In this document: piece after piece, positions 17,786 to 27,304 of the stretch | Layout: each line of letters begins with the position of its first letter | Numbering within the stretch: position 1 is the stretch's first letter | NCBI GenBank assembly: GCA_022482625.1 | Contig: JAKVOU010000001.1 | Location: 868,001 to 932,000, forward strand | Source: Spirochaetia bacterium | GTDB taxonomy: Bacteria; Spirochaetota; Spirochaetia; Sphaerochaetales; Sphaerochaetaceae | Reading direction: 5' to 3' | DNA length: 64,000 nucleotides | Made by a program: the position numbers and the translations under genes | The notes under the pieces: generated by a model | What the model was told of the DNA's origin: nothing | Databases searched by the model: none | Seen by the model: only the letters and a program-made list of their open reading frames with translations

Positions 17786-18619
17786 ATGGATAGTACTACG
17801 ACAGGAAGCTGCGTTGGCGGCTGTATGGGAAAAGACAGAGTCTATAGACAGGACTTTCCTTTTTATTCTTTCAATGCAGACCGCCATAACCAGGCAGATC
17901 TTGTCTGGTATTTTCAGATTCTCCAGGAAATCAGCCTGAAACATTCACAGCATGTCGGTTTGGGATGGGAAGAGTTGGAAAAGAAGGGTCTTGCATGGGT
18001 TGCCTTCAGAAATATCATTGAAATTGACAGATATGTCAGGTGGCCGCAGACGGTAAGGGTCGAGACATGGGCCGGCAGCATCTACAAGCTCTATTTTCCA
18101 AGGATGGTAAGGGCTTTTGACGAAGCAGGAAACAGACTGTTTGAGTCCCACAGCTACTGGTTGCTCCTGGATAGAAACAGACATGGCCGTCCGGTACCGC
18201 CTGCACCTTATCTTGCTATCTATGGTGTTCCTGAAAGTACAGATTTCAGCAGACCGACAGGCTTCCCTTCTCGCCTTGTCCCAGACGAAGAACTCCCACA
18301 GGCCAATGTGTTCATGCCACCGATCCTGTACCAGGATACGGACTTCAACATGCATGTCAATAACATTACCTATGTAAAGTGGTTCATTGAGTCTATGCCT
18401 GAGACCTTCAGGGATACCCACAAAGCCTGTTTCATGGATATAAACTGGAACAAGCAGACATTTTCCAGCGATGTAATAAAGATCATCACATCAAGCAAGG
18501 ATGGTACAATGCAGCAGGATTCCTTCCAACACTACCTTGAAAAGACTGATAAAGAAGGAAACACCACCATTTCCAGTTGCTGTATGACGAAGTGGAAGGC
18601 ACGGGAAGAAATGTCCTGA
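17786..18619 (+). CDS. Acyl-ACP thioesterase
   Basis: 277 residues, double hot-dog fold of the FatA/FatB-like bacterial family that releases fatty acids from acyl carrier protein. Visible marks: first hot-dog with HSQHVGLGWEELE and WPQTVRVETWAG, second with DTDFNMHVNNITYVKWFIE, whose Asp/Asn-x-His-x-Asn matches the catalytic N-x-H motif of plant and bacterial acyl-ACP thioesterases. ATAAGGAG sits nine bases upstream of the ATG. A Gly/Cys-rich first 15 residues may be translated or an ATG at residue 14 may be used. Confidence 0.85.
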   Translation: MDSTTTGSCVGGCMGKDRVYRQDFPFYSFNADRHNQADLVWYFQILQEISLKHSQHVGLGWEELEKKGLAWVAFRNIIEIDRYVRWPQTVRVETWAGSIYKLYFPRMVRAFDEAGNRLFESHSYWLLLDRNRHGRPVPPAPYLAIYGVPESTDFSRPTGFPSRLVPDEELPQANVFMPPILYQDTDFNMHVNNITYVKWFIESMPETFRDTHKACFMDINWNKQTFSSDVIKIITSSKDGTMQQDSFQHYLEKTDKEGNTTISSCCMTKWKAREEMS

Positions 18620-18635
18620 AAAGAACGAAGTCCGT

Positions 18636-19094
18636 CTATCGGGTCAACCGATGGATGTCCTCGCCCTCCAAGCTGAATATCCATGGAATGGAAAACTTTG
18701 CTGTCAGCAATGCCCATTCCTGCGGCAGGATCCGGCCATAATCGAATTTTTCCTGCAGGTTCAAAAGGCATTGCAGTAAATAACGCTCATTCATCTTTAC
18801 TGCAAAGATATCCTCATACATAACCGGATGGCAGGAAAAATGATGACTAAAATGTTCCATCCTGTTTGTCGTCATAGGACCGGCCATATATCCTCGTCGT
18901 AGGAATTCATCCAAGACAAGCCTATGGTATGCAAGCAACTCACAGGGCGAACTGTCATTGACAAAACCAATCACAGGGTTACGTACCTGTCCTTTTGAAA
19001 GCAATACGCTTTCCATGGCGGCACACTCCCTGTTTTGTCCTAGGAGCTGTTGCCGTGGCAAGACATCGATAAGAGCTTTATGCCATAAGCGCAT
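18636..19094 (-). CDS. Pyrimidine-dimer DNA glycosylase family protein
   Basis: 152 residues. The N-terminus MRLWHKALIDVLPRQQLLGQ matches the bacterial family related to T4 endonuclease V, which removes UV-induced pyrimidine dimers. Conserved HHFSCHPV follows in the middle. AGGAGG precedes the start. Convergent with the thioesterase gene; stops are 16 bases apart. Confidence 0.85.
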   Translation of the reverse strand: MRLWHKALIDVLPRQQLLGQNRECAAMESVLLSKGQVRNPVIGFVNDSSPCELLAYHRLVLDEFLRRGYMAGPMTTNRMEHFSHHFSCHPVMYEDIFAVKMNERYLLQCLLNLQEKFDYGRILPQEWALLTAKFSIPWIFSLEGEDIHRLTR

Positions 19095-19685
19095 CTTTGT
19101 TCCTCCTGATATTGCCTACCCTAAAATAAAAAGACAATTGCTTCAACTTCACTCGACACAAGAAACAAAGCAAAACAAGCACATGAAAATTTCTATTCCT
19201 TGGTTTCCTGTTTGTAGCTGATACCTTCAGCATACTTCCCTCTACCGGAGATGTCTACAAGAAATTATTCACATCCAGTACTATGCGAAATGGATATAGC
19301 TTATGGAAATCACAGACTATCAACAGCATGGAAGCAAACTGCTATCCTTATACAAAAAAGAGATATAAGCATCTATGCTTACGGTGATGAACATAAGGAA
19401 AAAAACAGCTGGCCAAATTTCAAAAATATCAAGATAGCAAGCCAAATTGCAGTAATGAAAACTAAAATCTTCGGCAGTTTAATAACCTATCATAGTATAT
19501 AGTATCCTATTAAAGCCAAACATAATCATACCGTTGAGAATCTTCATGACTGATGGCTTTGTCATTCATGTTTATCTTAGTTTTCAATGTATACTTCACG
19601 AATTATAAACAATATAATTATTATAATTTCATGTTTTAACTTAATAGTTGATATTTAACATAATAAGAGTTAAAATATATTTGAA
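19095..19685. other. AT-rich intergenic stretch, no gene seen
   Basis: About 590 bases rich in A/T with only short open frames that lack ribosome-binding sites or recognisable products. The right half (from about 19500) is strongly AT-rich and probably holds the promoter of the following regulator gene. I see no RNA or repeat. Confidence 0.5.
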
Positions 19686-20642
19686 ATGTTAGAAGGAATT
19701 TCTATAGATTATATCGAAACAACATTAGGAATGAAAACAAGCTATCAGCAATGGCCCCATGAATCAGAACTACCTTACTATCTCCGAGATCGTTATGAAT
19801 TTTCACAAGCGACAATCGGCAATATAAAGACTATTTTTGTCTATCCAAAAATGAATTTGGACCAAATGGGCTCGGTAAAAAAGCAAATTAGCAGGATACA
19901 GAAAATTGAACCATTGCCGGTTGTCTTCGTTCTCAAAAGCATTGATCGCAATCGCAGAACTTATATGATCTCTGCAAAAATTCCTTTCATTGTGCCAAAT
20001 AATCAAATCTACCTCCCCTTCATGGGAATAGTTCTCCAAGACAGATTCAAAACTGAAAAGATCCCGATGATACGATTACAGCCTTCAACACAAGTCTTGT
20101 TTTTCCATTTCCTGTATCAAAAACAAAATTTGATTTACCTGAACGATGTTGCACATATGCTCGGATATTCGGCAATGACAATCAGCAGGGCAGCATCACA
20201 ACTGGAACAAACAGGATTGTTTGGAACACAAAAAGACGGCCTCAGAAAAATACTGATCAGTCGATATAATGGGCAACAATTGTTCAGAAAAATGTTACCT
20301 TATCTGATATCGCCTGTGCACAAGACAATTTTCATAGAAAAGAAAAACAATTTATCCAAATTATATTCTGCCGGCATATCAGCATTGTCAGGAAAAAGCA
20401 TGCTCAATCCACCTGCGGTGAAGTGCTATGCAACCAGAAAAGAACAGAACTGGGAAAAAACCAATATATTAATGGATGCAGACATTCAGGTCCAAGTTGA
20501 ATTATGGAAATATGATCCCGGTATCTTAGGAAAGAACGGTATCGTCGATACGCTTTCACTTGCCATGGCATTAAAAGATAACCAAGATGAACGCGTCAAG
20601 GAAGCTTTGGACAAAACACTGAATCAAATTTGGGAGAATTGA
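19686..20642 (+). CDS. AbiEi-like regulator/antitoxin homologue, winged helix
   Basis: 318 residues. The middle carries a MarR-like winged helix (NDVAHMLGYSAMTISRAASQLEQTG). The C-terminal half (MLNPPAVKCYATRKEQNWEK) resembles the domain of proteins paired with AbiEii-type nucleotidyltransferases. Directly downstream is the broken start of such a nucleotidyltransferase, which supports reading this as the antitoxin/regulator half of a type IV-like pair. The ribosome-binding site is weak. Family assignment is from pattern and context; a generic MarR-type regulator remains possible. Confidence 0.6.
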   Translation: MLEGISIDYIETTLGMKTSYQQWPHESELPYYLRDRYEFSQATIGNIKTIFVYPKMNLDQMGSVKKQISRIQKIEPLPVVFVLKSIDRNRRTYMISAKIPFIVPNNQIYLPFMGIVLQDRFKTEKIPMIRLQPSTQVLFFHFLYQKQNLIYLNDVAHMLGYSAMTISRAASQLEQTGLFGTQKDGLRKILISRYNGQQLFRKMLPYLISPVHKTIFIEKKNNLSKLYSAGISALSGKSMLNPPAVKCYATRKEQNWEKTNILMDADIQVQVELWKYDPGILGKNGIVDTLSLAMALKDNQDERVKEALDKTLNQIWEN

Positions 20643-20644
20643 TA

Positions 20645-20771
20645 ATGATACAGGGATTCGCAAGCTTCAGAGACTGGTTCTAAAAGTTTGAACATCAATA
20701 TGTAATCATAGGTGGCACAGCCTGTGAACTGCTGATGTCAGAGGAAGGATTGGACTTCAGGACAACAAAAG
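20645..20771 (+). pseudogene. Remnant of AbiEii-like nucleotidyltransferase gene
   Basis: Starts three bases after the regulator stop with ATG and reads MIQGFASFRDWF, then an in-frame TAA (20681-20683), then KFEHQYVIIGGTACELLMSE and GLDFRTTK. The GGTAC..L segment is the GG[ST] nucleotidyltransferase motif. After RTTK, where the catalytic D-x-D would follow, the sequence loses similarity, so both a stop and a large deletion have inactivated it. Confidence 0.75.
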
Positions 20772-20880
20772 TTGCACAACTTCAGCATGAACTGTATTAT
20801 AGCTGTTACTTATGTATCTCAAATCTCATTCATGAGGTTCTGTTTTCCAAAAAACACACAGGACAAAGGAATACAAAGAC

Positions 20881-21510
20881 ATGAACCAAGGCTACCAAGT
20901 AATTGATATGAACAATTGGAAACGAGCAATGCACTGCCAGATATTCAGGAATTGCATCGAACCGTCGTATTGCGTTACCTTTGAATTGGATATTACGAAT
21001 TTTCTTAAAAAAATAAGGGAAAAAGGATATTCATTTACACCAGCCTTTGTATTCACCGTCTCAGCATGCGCAAACAGAATTGAAGAATTCCGCTATCGTT
21101 TCCTGGATGGGCAAGTCGTGCTCTATGACAGGATCAACACAGCTTTTATGTATCTAAACAAAGAAACCGAACTTTTCAAAGTAATCAGAGTAGAAATGCA
21201 AGATACCTTGGCACAATATGTCATCGCTGCAACCAAGAAAATAAAAGAACAGAAAGAATACTTTACAGATCCCCTGGGAAATGATGTATTTCAGTTTTCT
21301 TCTTTGCCTTGGGTATCATATACACATATTTCACATACGAATTCCGGGAAAAAAGATAATGCTACGCCCCTATTCGATTGGGGAAAATATTTTCAAAGAG
21401 ACGGGAAATGGGTCTTGCCTTTTTCTGTACAGGTCCATCATTCTTTCGTAGATGGTATCCATATAGGGAAATTGGCAGATTCATTGCAAAAAAGCCTGGA
21501 TATACTTTGA
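20881..21510 (+). CDS. Chloramphenicol acetyltransferase-like (CatA fold) protein
   Basis: 209 residues, normal for type-A CAT monomers. The catalytic HHxxxDG motif is intact (VQVHHSFVDGIHIG near residue 188), and the usual DMNNWKRAMHCQIF start and PWVSYTHISH substrate strand are present. Many chromosomal members have unknown substrates, so resistance to chloramphenicol is not certain. The ribosome-binding site is AAAGGA, about ten bases upstream. Alone between a broken toxin gene and a convergent reductase gene. Confidence 0.85.
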   Translation: MNQGYQVIDMNNWKRAMHCQIFRNCIEPSYCVTFELDITNFLKKIREKGYSFTPAFVFTVSACANRIEEFRYRFLDGQVVLYDRINTAFMYLNKETELFKVIRVEMQDTLAQYVIAATKKIKEQKEYFTDPLGNDVFQFSSLPWVSYTHISHTNSGKKDNATPLFDWGKYFQRDGKWVLPFSVQVHHSFVDGIHIGKLADSLQKSLDIL

Positions 21511-21639
21511 ACTTACAACAGAGTATCCAAACTTCGCTACATGCAATAACCATCAAGGTCTGATGGACTCTACGCTTTTGAGATGTTTTCTCTTATAAAG
21601 ACTTGCAGGCATTTGTTTTGTCTTCAGGAAGTCAGACGA

Positions 21640-22296
21640 TCAGAGATTGAACGGTTTCCCAGAAGCCAGTTGTTCCCCCAGCTGAAAGGCACTCTGACAA
21701 TCCTCATCAAAATGTGCATCCTTATAAGCCTTCTTCGCTTCCCCTGTAGCATTGGCTTCATATAAACTGTAATCGTCATATTGTGTGGTGTTATTGGCTA
21801 AAATCATCTTGCAAGAGCCGAATTCCCTGTCCAGTGTTTGTTTCGTACGTCCAAAAGTCACGTCATAACCAATCTTTTCAAATTGTTCAATCGGAATATT
21901 CATGGTATAGATAAGGCCCACAGGAATCCGACGAGGGAAATGGCTATGAGCATAATCTGCATAACTCAGGTATGGAAAACACAGCCGTTCAATAAGTGCA
22001 CGGGTTGCTGCCGTTTCACTGCCATAATAGACAGGTGTACCGATCAGGATAGCATCGACATCATGGATTTTTTCCAATATCGGCCGCAAATCGTCCCTGA
22101 CTACACAGACAATAGGACGTTCTTTATCCAGACGTTTGCATGAGAAACAACTGAGGTAACCGGAAAATTTCATTCTATATAAGTTGAAAACCTCGACGTC
22201 CGCTCCTTTTATACGAGCCCCCTGTATTGCGTTATCAAGCATGGTTGCCGTATTTCCTTTAAGACGGGGGCTTCCGTTGAATGCTAGGATTTTCAC
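21640..22296 (-). CDS. Flavodoxin-fold NAD(P)H-dependent reductase-like protein
   Basis: 218 residues of the NADPH-dependent FMN reductase / flavodoxin-like family: KILAFNGSPRLKGNT (FMN phosphate loop), a Cys pair region SGYLSCFSCKR, and DAILIGTPVYYGSETAATRALIER. Similar proteins are annotated iron-sulfur flavoproteins or quinone reductases. The GTG at 22296 is taken as start because AGGTGA lies seven bases upstream and the Rossmann strand begins right after; upstream in-frame TTG codons have no such site. Confidence 0.82.
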   Translation of the reverse strand: MKILAFNGSPRLKGNTATMLDNAIQGARIKGADVEVFNLYRMKFSGYLSCFSCKRLDKERPIVCVVRDDLRPILEKIHDVDAILIGTPVYYGSETAATRALIERLCFPYLSYADYAHSHFPRRIPVGLIYTMNIPIEQFEKIGYDVTFGRTKQTLDREFGSCKMILANNTTQYDDYSLYEANATGEAKKAYKDAHFDEDCQSAFQLGEQLASGKPFNL

Positions 22297-22521
22297 AAGC
22301 TTTTTCACCTCATTTCTCAACAAAAAAGAATATCATTCAAAAAGAATATAATTCTAGGTTTTCCATGATACATGGTTACTTGGATCATTTCCAATCTCTT
22401 ATAGAAAATTCAACATATACAAAAGGTATTTCAGGTCATCTTCTGATCATCTCTGAAGATTCTGGACAAGCTGAAATATAAAATACCATGATTGATTCAA
22501 AATCAAAGGAAACCGGTACCT

Positions 22522-22941
22522 ATGGAATTCAAACTGAATGAAAATCCCGATGAAACAGCAATCAATGAAATCCGACATAAATTACAGGATTATAACGACC
22601 CATATTGGGAAGTCGAAGACAGATATAAGTATGTATTGACCTTGAAAGACGAAACCGCTCTTGTGGGAGGTATCGTATTTACCATTTTCGGAGAATGGCT
22701 TGAACTTGATTTCTTCTGGATAGATGCATCAAGACGTCATCAAGGCTATGGAAAGGAATTACTCAAAAAAACAGAATCATTTGCAGTTTCAAAAGGATGT
22801 CGAATGTCTTTCCTCAATACGTTCAGTTTTCAAGCCCGTCCCTTTTATGAAAAGAATGGATATACAGTCGTATATACACAGAAAAATTATCCAATACGAA
22901 ACACACGGTATTTCATGGAAAAATCTCTGAAAAAGGCATGA
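22522..22941 (+). CDS. GNAT family N-acetyltransferase
   Basis: 139 residues. The acetyl-CoA loop reads RRHQGYGKELLKKTE (Q/R-x-x-G-x-G/A), followed by a strand and SFQARPFYEKNGY, the common GNAT C-terminal motif. The substrate is unknown. ATG at 22522 with CAAAGGA about 12 bases upstream; an upstream in-frame TTG is less likely. Confidence 0.82.
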   Translation: MEFKLNENPDETAINEIRHKLQDYNDPYWEVEDRYKYVLTLKDETALVGGIVFTIFGEWLELDFFWIDASRRHQGYGKELLKKTESFAVSKGCRMSFLNTFSFQARPFYEKNGYTVVYTQKNYPIRNTRYFMEKSLKKA

Positions 22942-22992
22942 GGAATTACAGGCAAAAGAATTTGATCCTAAGCATCTAGCTCTACATTTTAT

Positions 22993-23021
22993 TTGACAAG
23001 CTGAAGAGTAAAAGCTATAGT
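22993..23021 (+). promoter_or_regulatory. Sigma-70 type promoter of the DMT transporter gene
   Basis: TTGACA (22993-22998), a 17-base spacer, then TATAGT (23016-23021). Close to consensus with ideal spacing, about 37 bases before the transporter ATG. Confidence 0.7.
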
Positions 23022-23057
23022 CCAGCCATTACAGGAATCTCTTTCAGGGAACAAACC

Positions 23058-23954
23058 ATGAAAAAATCTGGCAAAGTCAATGATTTGGTAATCGGATATA
23101 TACTCGTTGCCCTTTCGGCAATATGTTTTGGCATTATGCCGGTCCTTGCAAAGGTAGCCTATAATTCTGGCGAAGGAACTACAACACTCCTCTTCCTCCG
23201 CTTTGGAATCGGAGGTTCCTTACTGTTCTTTTTCAATCGGACAAAGAAAGCAAAGTCCCCTTCAAGGAAAAATATATTTGCACTCTTCCTACTTGGAGCC
23301 CTTGGCTATACCGGCCAATCCTTCTGCTATTTCACTGCATTGGAATTCGCATCTGCAAGTCTTGTGGCTTTGTTGCTGTATGTTTATCCGGCACTTGTCA
23401 TCTTCATTTCAGCAATTTTCCTGCATGAGAAAATTACTTCCTCAAAAATGATAGCCTTGGTCTGTGCCTTGGTCGGATGCATGCTCATCCTAGGTTTCAA
23501 AGGAGAAAAAGATGCCAGAGGAATGGGCTTGGCACTTGCTTCAGCAGCAATCTATGCAATCTATATCATCTGCAGTTCCATGTTCGTAGAAAAGGAAACA
23601 GCAAGCATGTGTTCGGCCATTATCATGCTTTCAGCCTCTTTTTCCTTTGCCGTCATCCTTGGCTGCAGCAAGGGTTTCCAACTTCCAAAGACAGGGAAAG
23701 GGATACTTGCAACAATTGCAATTGCCCTCTTCTCAACCGTAGTTGCGTTCTGGGCATTCTTCTCAGGACTAGGACGTATCGGACCTACCGATACGTCACT
23801 TGTATCAACTTTGGAACCTTTGGTTACAGTCCTCTGTGCAATGCTGTTTTTAGGAGAACGACTCTCATCTATCAATATCTTGGGCGGGGTATGTATCATT
23901 CTCTCCCTCATTGTATCAGCTTTTCCATCCTATCGGAGCTCCCATACATTGTAG
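23058..23954 (+). CDS. EamA/DMT family transporter
   Basis: 298-residue inner-membrane protein with ten predicted hydrophobic helices in two EamA repeats. Marks: ALSAICFGIMPVLAKVAY in repeat one, SLVALLLYVYPALV, and SLVSTLEPLVTVLCAMLFLGERL in repeat two (the family EP motif). Substrate cannot be told; relatives export amino acids or metabolites. AGGGA lies upstream of the ATG and a good promoter precedes it. Confidence 0.88.
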   Translation: MKKSGKVNDLVIGYILVALSAICFGIMPVLAKVAYNSGEGTTTLLFLRFGIGGSLLFFFNRTKKAKSPSRKNIFALFLLGALGYTGQSFCYFTALEFASASLVALLLYVYPALVIFISAIFLHEKITSSKMIALVCALVGCMLILGFKGEKDARGMGLALASAAIYAIYIICSSMFVEKETASMCSAIIMLSASFSFAVILGCSKGFQLPKTGKGILATIAIALFSTVVAFWAFFSGLGRIGPTDTSLVSTLEPLVTVLCAMLFLGERLSSINILGGVCIILSLIVSAFPSYRSSHTL

Positions 23955-24024
23955 TATTGTACTGCTGAAGGAAACATATATGGACAGAAAAGATCTTACC
24001 GAAAAAATATGGTAAGCAGCCAAG

Positions 24025-25023
24025 TTACAACCACTCATTTTTTTGTTTGGACTTTTGCTCTAGGAACTTTATGCTTTCAAGATAGTCTTTTTCTACACTG
24101 CTGAGTGTCTTCGCCTGATATTTCTTATATTCTGTTTCAGCTTTATTCATCGCCTGAAAGTGACTGATTGTTCCATTGCCAGTCAATAGATTTTCTCCGG
24201 TGGATGTCAAAATACCATCCAAATGCTTTGACCAGTCTTCCATTTTCATAGGAATTTCTCTTTCAGCCTGTCTCTGGGCAAAATCCAGATACCCAGAAAC
24301 AAGTTGCCCCATTGCTCGCAGTTCTTTTTCATTCAGATAGTTCTTGGCAGTTTTTGCCTCACGCAATGTCGGTTGCGTTCCTGAAAAAGTCATCAAGCCC
24401 ATGTAATCTTTTTCAGCATCTGCACGATGGTAAATGACTTCAGCTGCTGTCTCACCAGAAATGGCATAATGGATTTTATTCTGAACCTTTTTGAAAAACT
24501 GAATGGAGACATCAGCCTTCGGATTGTAATCAATACTTGTAGCATAAATTTCAAGCACCTGGCGATAGAACACTTTCTCTGATGCCCGAATGTCTCGAAT
24601 TCTTTCCAGAAGTTCTTTGAAATATCCTCCACCGCCTAATTTCTTCAGGCGGTCATCGTCCATTGCAAAACCCTTTTTTATGTATTCTTTCAGGACACCT
24701 GTTGCCCAGATACGAAACTGTACACCTCGCTGTGATTTCACACGGTATCCCACGGAAATAATTACATCAAGATTGTAGAAATCCACCTGATATGTTTTTC
24801 CGTCAGAAGCAGTGTAGGCAAATTTTGCCCACACTGAATTTTTGTCCAGTTCTCCTTCCTTGAATATATTTCTCACATGCTTTCCGATAACACTTTTATC
24901 ACGTTGAAACAATTCAGCCATCTGATCCAGGGAAAGCCATACAGTTTCATTCTGCATATTAACATCTATTTTTGTCAGACCATCTTCTGTTTGGTATATT
25001 ACGATTTCTCCGTGATTGTCCAT
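24025..25023 (-). CDS. RhuM-family protein
   Basis: 332 residues. The N-terminal part (VWLSLDQMAELFQRDKSVIGKHVRNIF, ASDGKTYQVDFYNLDVIISVGYRV, GVQFRIWATGVLKEYIKKGFAMDD) is the conserved RhuM core, a DNA-binding-like domain; the C-terminal half is helical with the HFQAMNKAETEYKKYQ region. RhuM was named from a Salmonella pathogenicity island gene, but most copies lie on genomic islands and near restriction/defence genes, and the molecular role is unknown. ATG at 25023 has GGGGGAAG upstream. Here it stands at the left side of the AT-rich accessory stretch. Confidence 0.85.
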   Translation of the reverse strand: MDNHGEIVIYQTEDGLTKIDVNMQNETVWLSLDQMAELFQRDKSVIGKHVRNIFKEGELDKNSVWAKFAYTASDGKTYQVDFYNLDVIISVGYRVKSQRGVQFRIWATGVLKEYIKKGFAMDDDRLKKLGGGGYFKELLERIRDIRASEKVFYRQVLEIYATSIDYNPKADVSIQFFKKVQNKIHYAISGETAAEVIYHRADAEKDYMGLMTFSGTQPTLREAKTAKNYLNEKELRAMGQLVSGYLDFAQRQAEREIPMKMEDWSKHLDGILTSTGENLLTGNGTISHFQAMNKAETEYKKYQAKTLSSVEKDYLESIKFLEQKSKQKNEWL

Positions 25024-25873
25024 TGCAGCTTCCCCCAATCCGTTTATCTCTCCTTCATAATAACATAATTTTTAGTCAAAGTTGTTTACAGTATAAAACT
25101 TGTGTATATTAAAACAGATAAATATCGTTTTCCCTTATCTGTATTCATTTCACCCAATCAAAACACTTCTATTTTCGGGTCATTTTTTGATATTGGCTAA
25201 TTTCTAATTTGTGTAGTACAGAGCTGCTATGCTTTGTTCAAAAGTGTAAATGACAAAAATTTGTCTGCCCTAATCCAGCTATTCTTTACTGACATAACTA
25301 AACAATCCAGTATCAAGGAATATACTATAACTATGTTGCAAATGACTTTTCTACAAGACATATAATCAAATCTTAATTTATTTTGTCTACAATAAACCTG
25401 TACTTACTCAAAAATCAGCTTTCCCAAAAACTTAACAACAAGAGTTTTCTCTTCATTCTGACTATTTCATCAAGGGATTTGTTAACAGACGCTGCTTAGG
25501 ATAAAAAGCACGCGTGTTACTAAAGGACAAATACAACATGATATTCGTCAGAAACGAATATACGGGAGAACTTAGTCATAGGCTCAGGCAAGGACATATG
25601 AAATGAAGAAGACTTGCACACCACCAGTCAAATTCGCACTTCCCTCAACAAGGAACTTCAGATGGTGTCCAAACATAATTTGTAAGCTTGTTTTCTTCTT
25701 TATGACGATACTTCTCATCAAAAAGCAGAAGACAAACCCCAAGAAGCTGAAGCTTCAGGAACTTCCTTTGTGTAATAAGACTTAATCAAGGAATAGGACA
25801 GAACAGTGGCCGTATCGGGTGAAACACTGCTAACTCTATCAAAGTTTGTAATAATCCTTTCACTTTCTATGAT
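25024..25873. other. AT-rich stretch, no clear gene
   Basis: About 850 bases with many stops in all frames. A short readable stretch on the plus strand near 25620-25785 has coding-like composition, but it contains stops and matches nothing I recognise. Probably decayed accessory DNA. Confidence 0.45.
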
Positions 25874-26206
25874 TTATTCTTCCCGTTCTGCTGGTATTGT
25901 ATTTTTACTTGATCGGAAGAATATATCGTCCTTGATATCTTCCATTAGAATTTGGATCAACTCCAGCTTCTTGCTGGATAATACAACGGCCTTCTCAACG
26001 GAATCCATCCAAAACAATACCGCGGATATAAAGGCAGAAATAATACCGCCGACCAAGAATGAATAGATCTTGAAACTAGCAACTAATTTAAGCATATTCC
26101 CATCAAAAAGATCAGATGTATTGTTGGAACAACCTATCAAACAATTTAGGCAAAGCGCAAACAAAACCACAGAAATAATCGCAAATATGACACCGAAAAA
26201 TTTCAT
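25874..26206 (-). CDS. Small membrane protein or lipoprotein, unknown function
   Basis: 110 residues. An N-terminal hydrophobic segment ends in LNCLIGC, a plausible lipobox; a second hydrophobic helix lies near 48-66 (FLVGGIISAFISAVLFW), then a charged helical tail. AAGGGAG lies eight bases before the ATG, which supports real translation. No family recognised. It follows a degraded minus-strand coding remnant by about 45 bases and may be the last gene of a broken operon. Confidence 0.6.
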   Translation of the reverse strand: MKFFGVIFAIISVVLFALCLNCLIGCSNNTSDLFDGNMLKLVASFKIYSFLVGGIISAFISAVLFWMDSVEKAVVLSSKKLELIQILMEDIKDDIFFRSSKNTIPAEREE

Positions 26207-26250
26207 AAGTAACTCCCTTCAACATAACATGAGAATAAATCGAAATACTA

Positions 26251-26526
26251 TCAATCCATTCTTTTACCTAATAAATTATCATGGTATATATCTGTTGCCA
26301 TCAGTTCATATCGGTAATCTTTGTATTTTGTTAAAATTTTGTCACTCCTTATAACTTGGATATAGCAGGCAACGCCAAAGTATGATTGGAATTCAAAGGT
26401 GACAAAGTCGTCTGTCGATTGTACAAATTTGTCCTCTATGGTACTGATGCCTTGGAGCTCAGAATATAAAGTCCCCTCTGAGTAAGTTCCAAAGTACTTC
26501 CAACCAAGGCAACATGTCTTTAGCTT
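26251..26526 (-). pseudogene. Coding remnant without start codon
   Basis: On the minus strand a frame open for about 90 codons reads through CLGWKYFGTYSEGTLY, FVTFEFQSYFGVACYIQV and YRYELMATDIYHDNLLGK before a stop at 26251. It has coding-like amino-acid use but no start codon; a stop sits at its 5' edge and the preceding frame (26520-26798) may be its broken upstream part. Not recognised. About 45 bases before the small membrane protein gene. Confidence 0.4.
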
Positions 26527-27304
26527 CTAAAATTAAGATACAATTGCTTATAGTCACTTTTTTTCTTACCTTGATTATTCACATACTCTGCTATCTCGCT
26601 TGTATTCGTATATTTCCCGACACTTTCCACAAACTGATATACTATGTAAAAAAGCATCAACACTCGCTTTTGCTTATTCTTGCAACTCCCGCAACTTATC
26701 CTAAGTTTAAGGCTTCCATACGGTAAGTCACAAAATGTATGGATTTTAGCCATCAACGACGTACAGTGCAGATTGAAACTAATAAAAAATAATCGCATTC
26801 ATTGATCCACCGCAGAAAGAAGAAACTTTTGCAGCCGTAAAACATTTTATGTTCAACAAAATTCATACTATAGATCTAAAACTAATCTTTAAACCTAAAG
26901 AAGTCATCTTTTACTGCTACTGCTACTGTACATTTGAGCACTACAGCCCTAATAAAATCATCAATGCCAGAGAATTTTAAGTGTTGCTCTAACAGAGAAT
27001 TTGATTACACAAAGTTTAAAACCCAGTGGAAGAAGAAAAGTCAAAATTAGAACGATGACACAATATTATTACTATAGCTTATTGATCAACTCATTTGTTA
27101 ATTACTTTTTACTGTTTAAGGACGTATCAAAACACAATAAAATCTGTGTATATTTAATTCAGATTAGGCTGGATTTTAGGTTCAACTTTTCTGAATTGCA
27201 CAATGGTATCGCATATTATCTTTTCAGAGAAGGGTTTTATATCCTTTTCACATTTATTTTTCACCGCAGAAACTCACTTATCGGTCTACATCCATTCGCT
27301 AATA
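26527..27304. other. AT-rich stretch, no clear gene
   Basis: Only short frames without ribosome-binding sites or recognised products. The part next to 26527 could be the decayed 5' end of the minus-strand remnant to its left. Confidence 0.4.

Noticed and set aside
19251-19502. An 83-codon plus-strand frame in the gap before the AbiEi-like gene
   Set aside because: Start overlaps its only ribosome-binding-like sequence, composition is random, no family. Left as intergenic.
25603-25785. A 60-codon frame in the AT-rich stretch
   Set aside because: No ribosome-binding site or family; another frame in the same place looks equally coding-like, so neither is supported.
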